Positions 1 through 13,268 of a stretch of 64,000 bases of DNA are shown here, piece after piece (position 1 is the first letter of the stretch; each line of letters begins with the position of its first letter). The notes under the pieces were generated by a model that saw nothing but the letters and a program-made list of their open reading frames with translations, made no database searches and was not told the DNA's origin. Both the position numbers and the translations under genes were made by a program. Source of the DNA: Tubiluchus corallicola. Taxonomy: Eukaryota; Priapulida; Priapulimorpha; Priapulimorphida; Tubiluchidae. The stretch spans positions 62,001 to 126,000 of the forward strand of contig JAQGDQ010000404.1 of NCBI GenBank assembly GCA_030141605.1. The letters run 5' to 3'.

Positions 1-3000
1 ATGTGACCAAAGCATTGCAGAATGTCCACACTGGCATCAATAACGCCACCAGTCCGACACATCTGGGAGACAACTATCAGCAACTTTCTGCACCTGTAAC
101 ACCCTTAAAAAAGGACTCATCACCTGCTCCTTGGGATGGGAGGGCTTCCGCTCAAACCGAGGCAGAGATTCTGAAAGCTTCAAAGAAAGTTGTTGCTAGT
201 GCTCAAAATGTTAAGCAAGAGGTGGGTATCTATGCTAGGCATTTAAGGTTTCCATAGGCATGTAATTTGCATGCTATTGCTAAATTTTGTCAGTTTGTGT
301 GCAAATAAATATTTTTATTTAAAACAATTTGCCTATTCATCTAGTTTGCGGGAAATATATCAGTAAAGACAGGCTGTTGTAAGGTTATTGATTTTCCAGG
401 ACACTTGTATGTTTCAGTTTTGAATTCAAATTTTTTTCTCAGTGTGAATGTGTCCCTTATGCATTTCCTTATTTGTGCAAAACATTGTACTAGTTTTAGA
501 AGTATTATGAAGTGTCACTACCTAGAGTTTATTTACTTAGTTTTTTAATTTACTTCCCCAGTCTAATGATGCATATTAGCTGATATAAAAAAAAACAGTT
601 CAGGCATTCGAAAAAAGATGGAGGCTGAGAACAGAGAGAGAAAAGGCAGAGTGGAGACAGCTATGCTACCTGTAAGATTTGGTATAATGTGAACCATGAC
701 ATTGTTGTTGTTGTATTTTGTACGTTGTGGACTAGCAGACAAATTGTTTTCTCTACTGAAGTGTTGATGAAATAAACGAAAACCATTCTTTCTTAAGACT
801 GCAGTTTTAAAATTCATTAAGTTACTTTAAAACTTTGCACTTTAAGATCCGGCCATAACCTACAATGCACACAAATGCAACAACAAGACAATCAGATGAT
901 CACCATACACAATTTAAAGTAAGGCAATCATACAGCCATAAATGGAGTGACCATACTGGATGTCCATTCTGGCGTGTTTACCGGGTTTATGTTTTTTGTT
1001 TCTTGGATTTTCATTTTTTGTCAACAGTAGTGTCGTTTCTGTTATGCAGTTGATCACATTTTTCTAGGTTTGTCTTTTTTCACTTGTTTTTGCCTTGCTT
1101 TGGGGTTGCCTTTTTCCACTGCCTGGTTGTCATGTCCATTTGGATCACCTGGTCATTCTGACAAGAGTTGCACAGAATTTAAACTCTGTAGCTGCATTTA
1201 CAAACTTACAGACATTCTCACTCTCAGAACTTTGCTTAATTAAAGTGGAAGCTGAAATAATTCCTAACTTTTGGACAAGGATAAAATTAGCTAAATTAGC
1301 AGCAAACTAAATTACAAAAGTCCATGACAGATTTTTTTAGAATAGCTTTTTTTAATAACATCCAAGATCAACATTGTTTTTCAGGCAGTCACAACAAATT
1401 CAGTGATAACAGTGAACAATTTGCCTGATGTAATTCAAAAACTGTCTGAACATCAACAAATTGACCTAGAAGATAATGCACTAGGTATTTTTTGTGTTTA
1501 TATTTTATTTTTGTTTGCAAAATAAAGATTTGCTGCCTTTAGTATGTATTAATTTCATTGAAGCAATAATAAGTGGATGATGAAATGATTTTTAAATTTC
1601 TGCATTTATTACACCTACAATGCTTCAGTGCTAGACTTGCTATTTGTTTGTGAGATGTATTTCTACTTTTTGGAACTTCAAAATTACAAAATGCCTTTGT
1701 GAATTTCAAAACGCTTCTGTCTCAGTATGGCAATAGGCACATTAAAATGCATCATGCACACTGTTGCAGGTGAGTATGATGAGGAAGTATCCGGGCTTGT
1801 CAACTATGTCGGTTTAATCAACCCAGCAGATCACATTGCGGACTACAGTGCTCATGCTTCTGCAGAGCTGGACTCCTCCCTATTGGAGTTCTTTCCTTTT
1901 CAGCCTGGAGGCCAGCTTTCTTTTTCTAATACTGGGGAGCAATTGTCACAGTTGCTTGCGGGCGAGAGTTCCACGGATGCGTCGAAATCTGTCGTCAAGA
2001 CAATTTCTGATACTAAGCTAACCAACGGAAGTGCAGGTATTGATGCCCAGAACTCCAAAAGCTCAGAACTTGGGTAGGTTTATCAAGATTTGTTAAAAGC
2101 ACTATTTTGTTGCTGTAACACTACATTTCATCTAGTCTAACTTATGCCAAAAAAGAAAGTGCAACTCACTCGAGTTCGAGCGATAACTCTCTACCTTGGT
2201 TGCGTTGTCATCCTGAAGATGAATTTTAGCATTCCTTATTTGCTGAAGAATGTAATGTACTTTTTGATATACTGTTGGTCTTATTTTCGATTTTCATATA
2301 TGTTGCATCTTTTTGTACTTTGATGCAACAAGTGAGTTGAATAAATGCTAAAAATTACTAGTCAGCTTTTTTGACTGCATCCAAAACTGTGATAAGATTT
2401 TGCTTCTGTGACAGGTGATGCTTTAAGTGATAGCTTTGCTTCCGTATTAACAAATCAAAAACATTTTTCGAAATAATTAACATTATATGTGTAAGCACAG
2501 TTGTACTTGACATTAATAATTTCAGCAAAATTGAAGCTTGTCAATTTTTGACCCATCACCTGTAAGTTAACACTCTGAAGTGAAGGTCACAATAATATTG
2601 CGTCCATTGAAGTTGCTGTGCTTGATTATGTAAGAAATGCATTTTTAGTTTGGTGAAATCAGAACTTCTGACTTTTTGATCCATCAAAGGTCAATCAATC
2701 TCGGGTCAATATACACCATTCAATTTGTTTCACGAAGGCCTTTCATTTAATTTACTAGAAGATACTGAAATCCGAACTTGTCACTTCTGACATGTGACCT
2801 GTAGATTAGGAGTCTACCAATGTGGGTACAACTTATACCATTCATTTCATCTCTATACGTTTTATTTGATATGTTATGAGCTACTGTTGTCTGACACTGG
2901 GAGCATTTGTCTCTGCGACCCACCCACTTTCGGTTTCTGGTTCCTAGCGGGTCAGAGAGCAAACAAACCAGGAGTACCTCAATCTGGACCAAATTTCTAC

Positions 3001-6000
3001 CATTCAGTTCTCATTGAGGCCTTCATTTGATATACCGCAACCTACTTTTATTCAACGCTGGAAGCATTTATGTTCCCAGTCCCCAATTTTGGTTTTTGCA
3101 GTCATCTTAGTGGGGTCAGGGATAGCTGATTCTGCACATAACCAATGCCACTCTTGTCACCACATTGAGGCTTTCTTCTGTTGTACAACAAGCCATTATT
3201 GCTCACAGTGGAAGCATTTGTCTCCCCATCCACCAATTTTCGGTGTTTGGTCAATAGCCAAAAATATTCCCTTTTGCAAGTGGCCCATATTCAGCCTTGC
3301 ACAATATCTCGACCTCACCTAGCCAGTGTACCAAAAATTGTGGCTTTAGCTGAAAAACTATAAGAACAGGTCCAGTCTAAAGAAAATTTAAGCCATGCCC
3401 ATTCCTTGACCTTTGACCCAATGCAGTGCATACATAACCATTAGTCATCCTGCTTGTGAGTTTAGTGTCCCTAGCCCTCTGTATCTGTGAGTTATTAAAG
3501 GAATCAAAAGGCCAAATAAATAAATAATGAAAACTTGGGTAGATTAAGGTTCTGCGATAAAGCACGTGGCAGATTTTTTAGGTTAAAGCTTTATGCTGTT
3601 CTGTCCCAGCCATAGTGGCCACAATGAGCGGCTGGATTTATTATATGTGGATTTATTGTACTGTACAATGTTCTACTGTATTAGTATTAATTTGATTGGT
3701 ATTTATTCATTCACTCAAAACATACAATGCGGATAACTGCACATTTTAAAGTATAAACTCATAAGAAATCATAACGACCAATGACATTCATCTTGTGGTA
3801 AACTATTGCTGTGTAACTAAGAATTGTTTTTCTTGTTAAATTAAGAAAAGTTTAAAAGAATCGTCTACTTTTAAACTTTTGCACCATTTTCTTGAACTAC
3901 CATATTGACTGTAAAGCGGCGGTATAAAATCACTACATGGCCGTATACTGTGTAGAAAAAGTGCGGTATGTAAGTGTAAATTAAAATCTCTATAGTAGAT
4001 TTATGAAGTCAAGTAGGATACATCAGCTACCGAATGTACCACCCCTGTTAATTGGTAATAATTTTTTTTAAATGACGAGGGAGTTTTAGAAAATCCGTTA
4101 CAAAAAAGCTTATATCATTATTAATATTATATTATATCATTGAGTAAGGCTGAAGGTGTTTTTACAATTGCTTGTGCATGTGGTAAGCTAAATAAGCAGA
4201 TAATATTTTTTGTTTATTTTATAATTGTTTTTTCTTTTTTAAGTTTAGTTTGTAACTTTTCTAGTAAGTTGACGCGGGAGAGACGTAGAACAGGTGAAAG
4301 TCACACAATATCTGACACTGATGAGGAAGCAGAGGAGTTGGATGGATTTCGGATGCGGGAAAGTGTTGCTAACTTCATGAGAAACGTCAATCGAATACGA
4401 TTCTACAGTCAGTGTCCTGAGGTAAGATACTCAAGTGGATACTGAATGACCGTGTACTGATGCTTGTCCTACTTGTGTCATCGTTAAACCAGGTGTCACA
4501 TCCATTGCAGATAAACACCTGCAAAATAACTGTGGGATAACGCAAGGCTTTACTAGACATACTGATTGGAATACGTGTTGTTTAAATTTGGCTGTAATAC
4601 ATGTATAGTAGTATTTTGCTGCCAAGTAACATGTCATATGATCTATGTCCTGTATCGATCAGTTTTTCTGCATTCACAGTGTCCAATGTGCAACATTGCT
4701 TTGACTCAAGCCGGATAAATGGCCGCATTAAAAACAGTATAAAGTGAATTTTGTTTATAAGAAAACAACGTACGCAATTCCGTACATCGGGTAAATGCCG
4801 CTTAATTCTTATCCAGAGGTGCACGTGTTTAGTGGAACCTTATTGATCACTATGCATACATAGAATGCTGCACCATTGTTTGTGCTACAAGTGGTCATAT
4901 GTCTTAAGTTGCTGGTTCAGCCATACTGAGTTAAGCTAAACTGAGCCTAATATAAACCTTTTCTTGCTTTGATATAATTTTGCGATATTGTTTTTAATAT
5001 TAGTACTGTAATTAAAGCAAATGAATTGCAAAAAATCAAAAGGCACTTACCCACAGTAAATGATTAAATATTTATACTTAAATAATGGTATCAAAATTAT
5101 ATAATGAAATGCTATGAGTAGTGCTTTTTGATGACAAAATGCTTGCGATCCATGTCTGTGGAGTCTGTGACTTGATTTTTCAGAACCTTCTGAATTTCAG
5201 TATTCCAGTGCATGCCGGCGAAAGTTGATCAAGTTTTCTTTATGTTTCAGACTATAGAGTCACTGGGTGAAGCGAGTTCACATAAACACTCTGGAACAAT
5301 GGATCGACCTCTTTCTCGATCCAGCTCTTGTCCGATGCTCAGTGCAAAAATGGAGTCTGTAGAATCCGCTTCTGAACGGGAAGGTATTATCAGTTGTGGG
5401 AGTGATGTTCAATGTGACCATTGGCGTAACTATACTTTTTTGGACCCTATCGTTGCCCGACAAAACTAATAACAGTATTAAAATATTAAGCAAATTTATC
5501 TAAAATTTTTGTTTATTAGTTGTAAATCAAAGAAATGGAAAGTTCGTCGCTATTTCCAATTATCGTCAATCTGTTATCAAGGTCTGTAAAATTGTTTGCA
5601 ATTGATGTGGTTGAGCTTTTATTTTGTAGTAAAATGCAAATTTGATGAAAAAACTTATTTGTCTGAGTTCTTTTGACTAAGTGGAGCCATTAACATACTG
5701 AAATATAAAAATATTACTGAATGTTTTTATCTAATTAGACATGCATTACTTTGGCACCCTTGACATTTTATTTGATACTGTAAATTTGTCAGAGCAATAA
5801 AATATTTCTTTTCCATTAATGAAAACTTTCATTCATAAAACCAGTATGCAGAAATCTTCAAGATGTTTCTGCATTATCATTTATTCACTATCTTAGCTTT
5901 GAGAAACAAAATGCAGGAACGTTTCATCTGGCAATCTTTTGATAAGTACCAATACCATAAGTTGTGTAACTATATTTTTAAGTCACCCTGCAATAATAAT

Positions 6001-9000
6001 CCTGTAGGCCCCAATCATTCAGTTGTTAAATTATTGTGGCCTAATGATGCAAGATAGTTTTTAAAATCAGTTATAAAACTGTAACAAATTGCTTTTAAAT
6101 ATTTTTCTTAGTCATTTCATGTTGACCGAAGTACCTCTTAGGCGTAATTATGCATTATTTTGCACTCTTCGCGGTTTTTTTAGACAACCATCGTCTCTCT
6201 AACTCAACCCCCCTCTCCAACTACACTGCTAGTAGAAGCATAATTACACCTCTGATACTAAATATAGGTGATTATCTGTTTACTGCTTTATAACTTCTTC
6301 GGGGACGTTAATAATTTTTTATTTATTCGACAACATTCACTATTGCATTTTCTATCTTAAATTATTTTCTATTGCAGAACCTGAAAGGAAAGGCCCGATG
6401 CCATGTTTGTTGTGTCAGCAAGTTACATCTTCCATTAATGCAGTTACTTGTGTGCAACCACTTAGTAGTAGTACTGCATTTTCTCCAGTGGTTGCAGCAC
6501 CAGTCATATCAACAACTTTCTCTGACACATGTACGTTGGAGGTTTTTGTACGCTCTTCCTCTTAGTAGTGTTAATGGTTAATTGTCTCCTATTTAAACGG
6601 TGGCAGTGCACTGTTTCATATTAAAGTGATTTATTTGTATGAAATTTTTTAATGAGACTACACAAATTTGTTGAATAATAGTGTTATCGCTTGTGCATAT
6701 GTACCTACTTATTAGGAATTAGTTATTAAATTATTGTGACTTAATTACTTGCAGCCTTGTGTTTTACGAAAAAGTAACTATTAGTGTCCCCTTTTAATAA
6801 CCTTGTCAGTATCGATCATTTTTAAATGTAAAATATTGCTAATACTAAGTCATTAAAAAACTATATGGACTGTTGATCTTATACTTGAATTTTCTAATAG
6901 GACTGTTGATCCTTTTCTTGAATCTTGTAATAGGCCCATCTATAACTTCTACTGAGTCGACTCAGGTAACAAAGATGATTTATGCTCGACCTCTCATGAG
7001 CACCGCAAAAGATTTCACCGGAAAACAATTCCCGTTTTATACCACGCTACCTCCACCTGAGTTGCTGGATAGGCACATACAACTGGCGACTGACGTTCAC
7101 TCAAAAGGTACATTGAATAATTAGTTGAGTTTTTAAAATTCTTGCTGTCATTTTCACCATGTTGGCTGCTAAAGTGATAGGAACACGGAGAGTTTGTGCG
7201 TAACCTCTTCTGTTTGGCTTCCAGAAGCAGGTAAATGAACTAAATTTTAAACACTGAAATATTTGAGTTAAACTGAACAAACCCGTAATTCACTGTAAAC
7301 ACTAAGCTGTAATTATAGCTGTAACACTGTGCTGTGATGCACACTGCATAGTACAAATACATAGAAGAACCATAAGAAAAACCCAGAAGTCCTTTCTGAG
7401 ACCTAAATGTGTTACGGCAGATGTTTGTTAGCACATTATGCCAGTGTAATCATTTTTGAGTGAACGAAATTTTGTCATTAAAAAACAACCCGATATGAAT
7501 TTTTTTCAAAAAGTTTTATTTTCTTTATTTACTGTAGCCATTGCTTGTAATTTTTATAAAACTTTTTGAAGTTTGATGGAATACGTAAGCGTTAATGAAT
7601 CGATTAAACAATGTTGCAGATTTGGAGAGGTTGATGATTACGAGTCAGAGTGACACGGACTGGACTCACTTTGGTGGATCACCTCCTGCTGATGAGATCA
7701 AAATATTGCGTGGTCAGCTACTTTTGCTTCACAACCAGCTGATGTTTGAGCGACATCGACGTGACCTACATGGACAGAGAAACCGAAGACTCCTTGGCAA
7801 AGCCATTCAATCAGTTGTCATGGAAGAAAAATCAAATGCCATGGTAGCAGTTACGTTCATCCAGTAATGATAGGCTAGCTTTGGCACATGGTGGTTAACT
7901 CTAGTTGCTAAACTACAAAGTAGTACATGTGTGCCACAGACATTTAACTTTAGCTGGCCAAACTTCCTGACTTGTGAAAAGTGATCAAAGCATTTCATTG
8001 GCAATATTTTCTTGTAGTTGTAGTGTTTTCATTTGTTAACCTGGATTGCATTGTGAGTACTTAGGTGCAAAGTTAAGTAGAGCTTAGCCTGGATAGCAAA
8101 TCATTGAGTGACCGGTCGGAAAACTGCTTTTGGATATGTTACTATCTGTTATGTGCATCCAAAAGTAGCTGAGGCTCCTCAATCAGTTCATTTACTCATT
8201 TCAAAAGGTTTTGCTTGATTATTAGCTAGATACCAATCCTGCCACAACTGTCTAATTTAAGCAAGTTCTTCCTATGTGTGTTGGATTCCAGCTTATGGAA
8301 TGCCAAACTATATGAAAAATATGCTCAACAGAAATGTAGTCGATCAGAAAATCGTTGCAATTTTGTTCATCACCAGCATGAGTTGAAAATTAGTCGAATT
8401 ATAGTTAGGTATTGGGGATGTGTTTATGATGCGCTCCTTTTGAAATGGCAGAATATTAAAAAATTTGCCCTTTCATTATTTTTTTAGAAAGATCAGCTAC
8501 AGCTACAAGAACAAGAAATCTTCAACCTGCAACATGAGCTGACACAGGTGAGAGAACAACTACAACAGCTTAAGCTGAAGAAAGAGGAAGAACAAGACCT
8601 AAAACAAATGGAATTACAGTAAGATTTTTTTAAGCTCATAATTCCTCTTGAAACACAGAGTAATTGCTGACAGATTCTTATGGTCAAGAGCTTCTCGCTC
8701 GGGAAATGATGTCCGATGTTCTCTTCATTAATTTACTTAGGTAATGTTATGTTCTGCTCTGGATGAATATGTGGTAAAATGTTCCTAAGTTAAGTAAACA
8801 TCTTTTGCATGGTCACTTCTAAAAATAAAATAATCAAAATCCAAAGAATAAAACTTAGCCAATAAAAATAGATAATTTGTCATTGGCTTCATAAGTTTAC
8901 ATTTATCATGAACTAGTTTTTCTGGTTTTTACTTGAACATTTTAGTACAAATTAGTAAAAACGTTTCAGAACAAATACTGTTATAACCCACATTTAAATT

Positions 9001-11856
9001 GTGTGAATTATTGACTATGTCTGTTTTAGAGCCTACATTCAACAGAAAGACCATTATTTTGAAGTAATGAAGGAAAATGAGGACGAGATCAAAACCAAAA
9101 ATGGCCAGATTATCCAACTCTCCCAGGTAGGAGAGGTGATATGAAAGAATTACTGATTTAAAAGCAATACCGTAATGTGACAGGCTATTTGCCAAATTTA
9201 ACAAATTATTTTATTAAAATGTGTTATATGCGATATGGACATCATAACATTTTATCCTTAAATAACCTTATATTGAATTTCATTTATTATTGCATTGGAT
9301 ATTGGCCGTACATTCAGTCTCCATAACTAGTAAGGACATTGTTTTGATTTTTGTTACATCAATCTAATTTAATATAAATGCACTTATTATGCGGTAAACT
9401 AATATCCAGTTTAGGACATACAAGCGACATCAATCATTGTTCAGTAGGTGATAGAAAAGTGCCTTGAAACAACATGCCCTTATTTGATGTGTGCAAAGAA
9501 AAGTCTGAAGCATGATGCAGCAAACAATTGCTTCTGTTCCTTTTAGCACACACATTTATCTGCTTCAAAAGGTGGCAGGAGCAGCGTTCAAGATGGACGC
9601 TTATATTCCTGTTTTTTATTAGTTTTGTCATCATTATTAAGTGCAACATTCATTTTATTAAAAGTTATTATTCAATTTTGAAAAGTGGGAGTGGCAGTAA
9701 CAATTACTTGAACTTAACTTACTCGAAAAACTGTGATTTCGTGGAATTGCTAGACATACAGCAGGTCACGAGTTTCAAACGCATCAATATAGAACAGTAA
9801 AAAGCATAAATGTTCCCTAAATAGTACTGAATGTAAGTAAAATAAGGGACCATACTTTTTATCACTTTTGCTATGGACTGTTGAAGGTCTGAAGTCAATT
9901 TTGAAGTGTACCACTGACCATCATATTACTAAACAAAATTTATTTGCTTTTACGGAAAATTTATAATCACTACTGATATTATTTGGGGACACACCTTCCT
10001 GTTTTTTAGACTGTTACATGTTACCTTTGCACTTTTATTGTTTCAGTTACTGCAGCATACTCAGGCCACTCTGTTCGCATCTGAGAAGAACTTGGAGCGA
10101 ATACAGGAGGAGGTTCGACAGAATCGAGAGCTAAAAGAGAGGGTGATACAGCTGAGTAAGGAATTACTGCTAGCTGGAGAAGTGGAACGCAAATACAGGG
10201 ATCAACTTTATCTAATAGGCAGTGGGACTTGTACAAGCATACCTGATAGCATGTTAGAATCATACATCAGAGAAATTGCTAGTATGAAACTTTTCATTAT
10301 ACTGAAGCTTTTATATTTTATTTGGAAAATCTGTTTTTATGATGGCTGAGTGGGCGGCGAGGTCTGTGTCGAAGTGGTAGTATCCCGGGACTTCATGTGA
10401 GTGGCATGGGTTCGATATTCGCTGTGGGTGGTTCATGCACGAACCTTGGTTCATGCATGTACACGCATATCCGAAATGGCTGCAGCACCTCTGCCAGTGC
10501 AGTATCTCTTAAAGGGATGTTCTTGATAGTGAGTCAGGTTCCAGTCACGTTACCAACATCTACTTGTGTAAGCCTTGCCTTAGAGTGCTTTCACCAAAGT
10601 ATATAAAAAATCTCTGTTTTCAAGTGTGTTTTGCTTGTTTGTAAAATGTTGCCTAATGCCATTTTATTCTATTAAAGTATAGTTTTTAGTATATAGTTTT
10701 TTAAAGCAAAAAAATCCAGAAATGGCCATAATTTTCAAAGGAATCACTGGGTGCTTAGCAACAAAAATTAATGGCAATAGAGGCTAACTAGTTGTTTCAA
10801 ACAAGTTTTAGTTTATTGACTGTTAAATTGTTCAAACTAAGTATTTTTTGCGTTCTGTGGCATTATTTTGCGATGTGACTGTTTAGTGTGTACCCTCAGA
10901 TGCACACTTCGTTAGAGGCTTTTTATAATTAATATCGTTTGCAGGCTTGAAAGCTAGAATTAGGCATTTGGAATCACAACACGAGAGCAAGAAGTGTCGC
11001 CTAGCTGACCTGGAAGCTGCACTCGGGAAGAAAGATTTAATAATTGCAGAACAAAAGCGTTCATTAGAACACAGCAAAAACCTGGATATGGGACAGATAC
11101 AGGTAAAATTGTGTTTCATTTATGTTGTCCCTTGGAATTTTGCTTTTGTGTTTATTACTGGGTGTGTAAAGTCATCCCTAATTCATGAAACACAAAATGC
11201 AGTAGCAAACTTGCTCAATACGGATTCTGTCTTAAACTATTCTTTAAAATCTATTTAGTGAGTTAGTGAATTTCTAATAAAGTACATGAGTTGTGGTAGT
11301 TTTTCCTGGAATTGGAAAGGTTGTTAGTAAGAAATGTAATGCAGATTATACTTTTTCACTATAAAGTCAGAAATACAGTGCCATGAACTTGAATGTAATG
11401 TAAGGAACTTCATTTGCCAAATTTTTGACTTTCCAGTGTGTATCCAAGGATATTGCCTTCCTTTAATCTTGTACAATTTTTTTCTAGGCTTTAGAGACAA
11501 AGTACAAATCAATGAAGGTTGTAGCCCAAGGATTAGAAAGTCATATTATGGAACTGTATGGACGCCTTGATGCACAGAGCAAACGTCCAATTGGAGATAT
11601 AGTGGCATCTTCGACGCCCCCATTGGCTGTCGCCACAGGTGAAACCAGGCATCGCCTTCACAGATCCAACACCGTACCAGCCAGGACAACTTCCGATGCT
11701 TCGCCTCAAGACCATAAAAGTCCTGTAGCTGCAGAGGGTGGTATTACAAAGCAAAGAGAGGCCAGTAAATCGGGACCAAGCTCTTTTGCCTTGCCAACGA
11801 AGTGCATAACTGAACAAGAAAGCCTGCGAAACAAAGATTTGGGTTTAGATAAGTGA
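1..11856 (+). CDS. TSC1: Hamartin (TSC1), 3' part, 13 exons; 5' end outside window
   Basis: Hamartin is the scaffold that stabilises TSC2 in the TSC complex, the Rheb-GAP that restrains mTORC1 at lysosomes. Exons: <1-221, 1385-1484, 1770-2073, 4265-4421, 5251-5383, 6378-6530, 6934-7107, 7620-7843, 8488-8618, 9030-9126, 10047-10281, 10945-11102, 11488-11856. All have GT/AG borders and compatible phases; 817 residues are visible. The diagnostic block is in exon 7620-7843: DWTHFGGSPPADEI followed by LLLLHNQL and RNRRLL, the junction into the human coiled coil. Exons from 8488 to the stop give heptad-like coiled coil rich in Q, E, L and K, ending near ESHIMELYGRLD, another hamartin hallmark. The low-complexity Ser/Pro middle is poorly conserved. 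The N-terminal domain lies off the left edge. Exon 5251-5383 has a basophilic-kinase-like SRSSSC stretch (inference). A canonical AATAAA overlaps the stop at 11856-11861, probably too close to be the only poly(A) signal. Confidence 0.93.
2589..3345. repeat. Degenerate tandem repeat in TSC1 intron 3, about five units
   Basis: Related segments recur at irregular spacing of about 125-160 bases. One anchor is a CCATTCA...TTCATTTGATAT-like stretch seen near 2712, 2837, 2999 and (weaker) 3145, with a possible earlier unit at 2589. A second anchor is a GGAAGCATTTGTCTCC-like stretch followed by CCACCAATTTTCGGT-like sequence near 2899, 3058 and 3209. No protein or RNA gene is recognised. It looks like an old minisatellite or the internal repeat of a transposon. 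Boundaries are approximate. Confidence 0.6.
10345..10600 (+). mobile_element. tRNA-derived SINE candidate in TSC1 intron
   Basis: Within the intron between exons 10047-10281 and 10945-11102, a GC-richer island carries a box A-like TGTCGAAGTGG (10367-10377) and, 31 bases later, a box B-like GGTTCGATATT (10409-10419). That is the spacing of a Pol III type 2 promoter. A non-tRNA tail with short direct repeats (CATGCACGAACC, TTCATGCATG) follows. No poly(A) or target-site duplication was identified, so the ends are approximate. Confidence 0.5.
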
Positions 11857-13268
11857 ATAAATGTTAAGTTTTTCTACAGTTTTCTTTTTTTCGCATCAAC
11901 TTTGCATTATTTTGTAAATATGCAGTTTATGCATACTACAAAGCCCACGAATAGTCTGTTTGTCTGTTCGGATTTTCTCAAAGGTGTAAATTGAGGTTCT
12001 TGCTTTGGACAGTGCTGCATGTGTCACATTATCCAATCATGGGAACATTGTGCAATTTAAAACTGCTTGTTGCATTCAAAATAAGTATCACAGTATCTTT
12101 TAGAATACCAGTATTTTGGAGCTGAATGACTATCAGTTTATTATTAACAAGTTGTTACAAGTAAGCATGTCCTTGGAATGCTATAGTCACAGATCTATAT
12201 AGTGTATTGTACGATCAGTTTTGCACGTTATTTTGCGGCTTCTTGCAATTATAATTGTGAATCGATATGTTGCTATTCACAATCGAGTTCTGCTGATGCC
12301 TTTGTTGTACTTTTGAGAAAGAAATTGATAGCCTATTTACAGATGCAAGACAGATAAGCAACTATGTACTATGTATTTACAACATATTTGCATAAGGGGG
12401 AAACCTAAATATTTACTGAAGTTGTACAGTATTCAGAAATACATTTATTTTTGCTTACCGTAATTCATGTCGTTTTTTCGCATTCTTCAGTTAAGTATTC
12501 CTAGAGTAAATATTTATGATCTTCAAAATGTATGTTCACCAATTTTTTCGCGATCTGCTTCTAAATTGACTAGCAATTCAATTCATAAGATCAATTTATA
12601 ACTTTGCCACACTGAGGGTTACTCAGTATCATCTGTATCAGTTAGTTTGCTGGTGGTCTGTAGTGGGTCATTTTATCTTTTGCTTTTGTTGAGAAAAACA
12701 GTTTATGAATTCGATTGTTGAACCGTTACTTTCTTGAAAACCTATGAAACACAGTAACGATGTTAAATGCAATACCGTTATTATTACAATGCCTTTCGAT
12801 CCTAAACCTTGGTGATCGAAACATGTTGTATTATCAAATGTTAATTTTAAACGATTTTATCTGAATTTAATGAATATTGCAGTATTACGGTTTCAGAATC
12901 AAAATCAGTCCTTGCAATGCAATGTATTCACAATGCAAGTTGTTAAGTTAATTTGTTTTGTTATGTAGAGGAAAGGCGAGGTTTTTACTTTTCACACCCA
13001 GCTGTGAAATATTGGGTGCCATTTCTATGCTATGCAAAAATCTCATTAACTTATTAATATGACTTTTTTAAGTGCCGTGAAAATGGGAGTAATGCATAAG
13101 CTAATAATTTAAAACTTTATGTATCACGCTGTAAGAAAAAATAACGAAGCAAAGATTATATTAAAGTTTCTTTGAAATTTGTTTTATGTACACAATTTAA
13201 GATTATTCTGCAATGAAATATTAACACAAGTACAAGAATATAAATGATCATCAAATAATAGTAAATAC
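11857..13268. other. TSC1/MRPS18B tail-to-tail spacer
   Basis: About 1.4 kb between the TSC1 stop and the MRPS18B stop. It should contain both 3'UTRs. It is AT-rich with no open frame of note and no recognisable RNA gene or transposon. Confidence 0.6.

Noticed and set aside
11856-11861. AATAAA overlapping the TSC1 stop codon as its sole poly(A) signal
   Set aside because: It would leave almost no 3'UTR; a later signal is more likely although none stands out.
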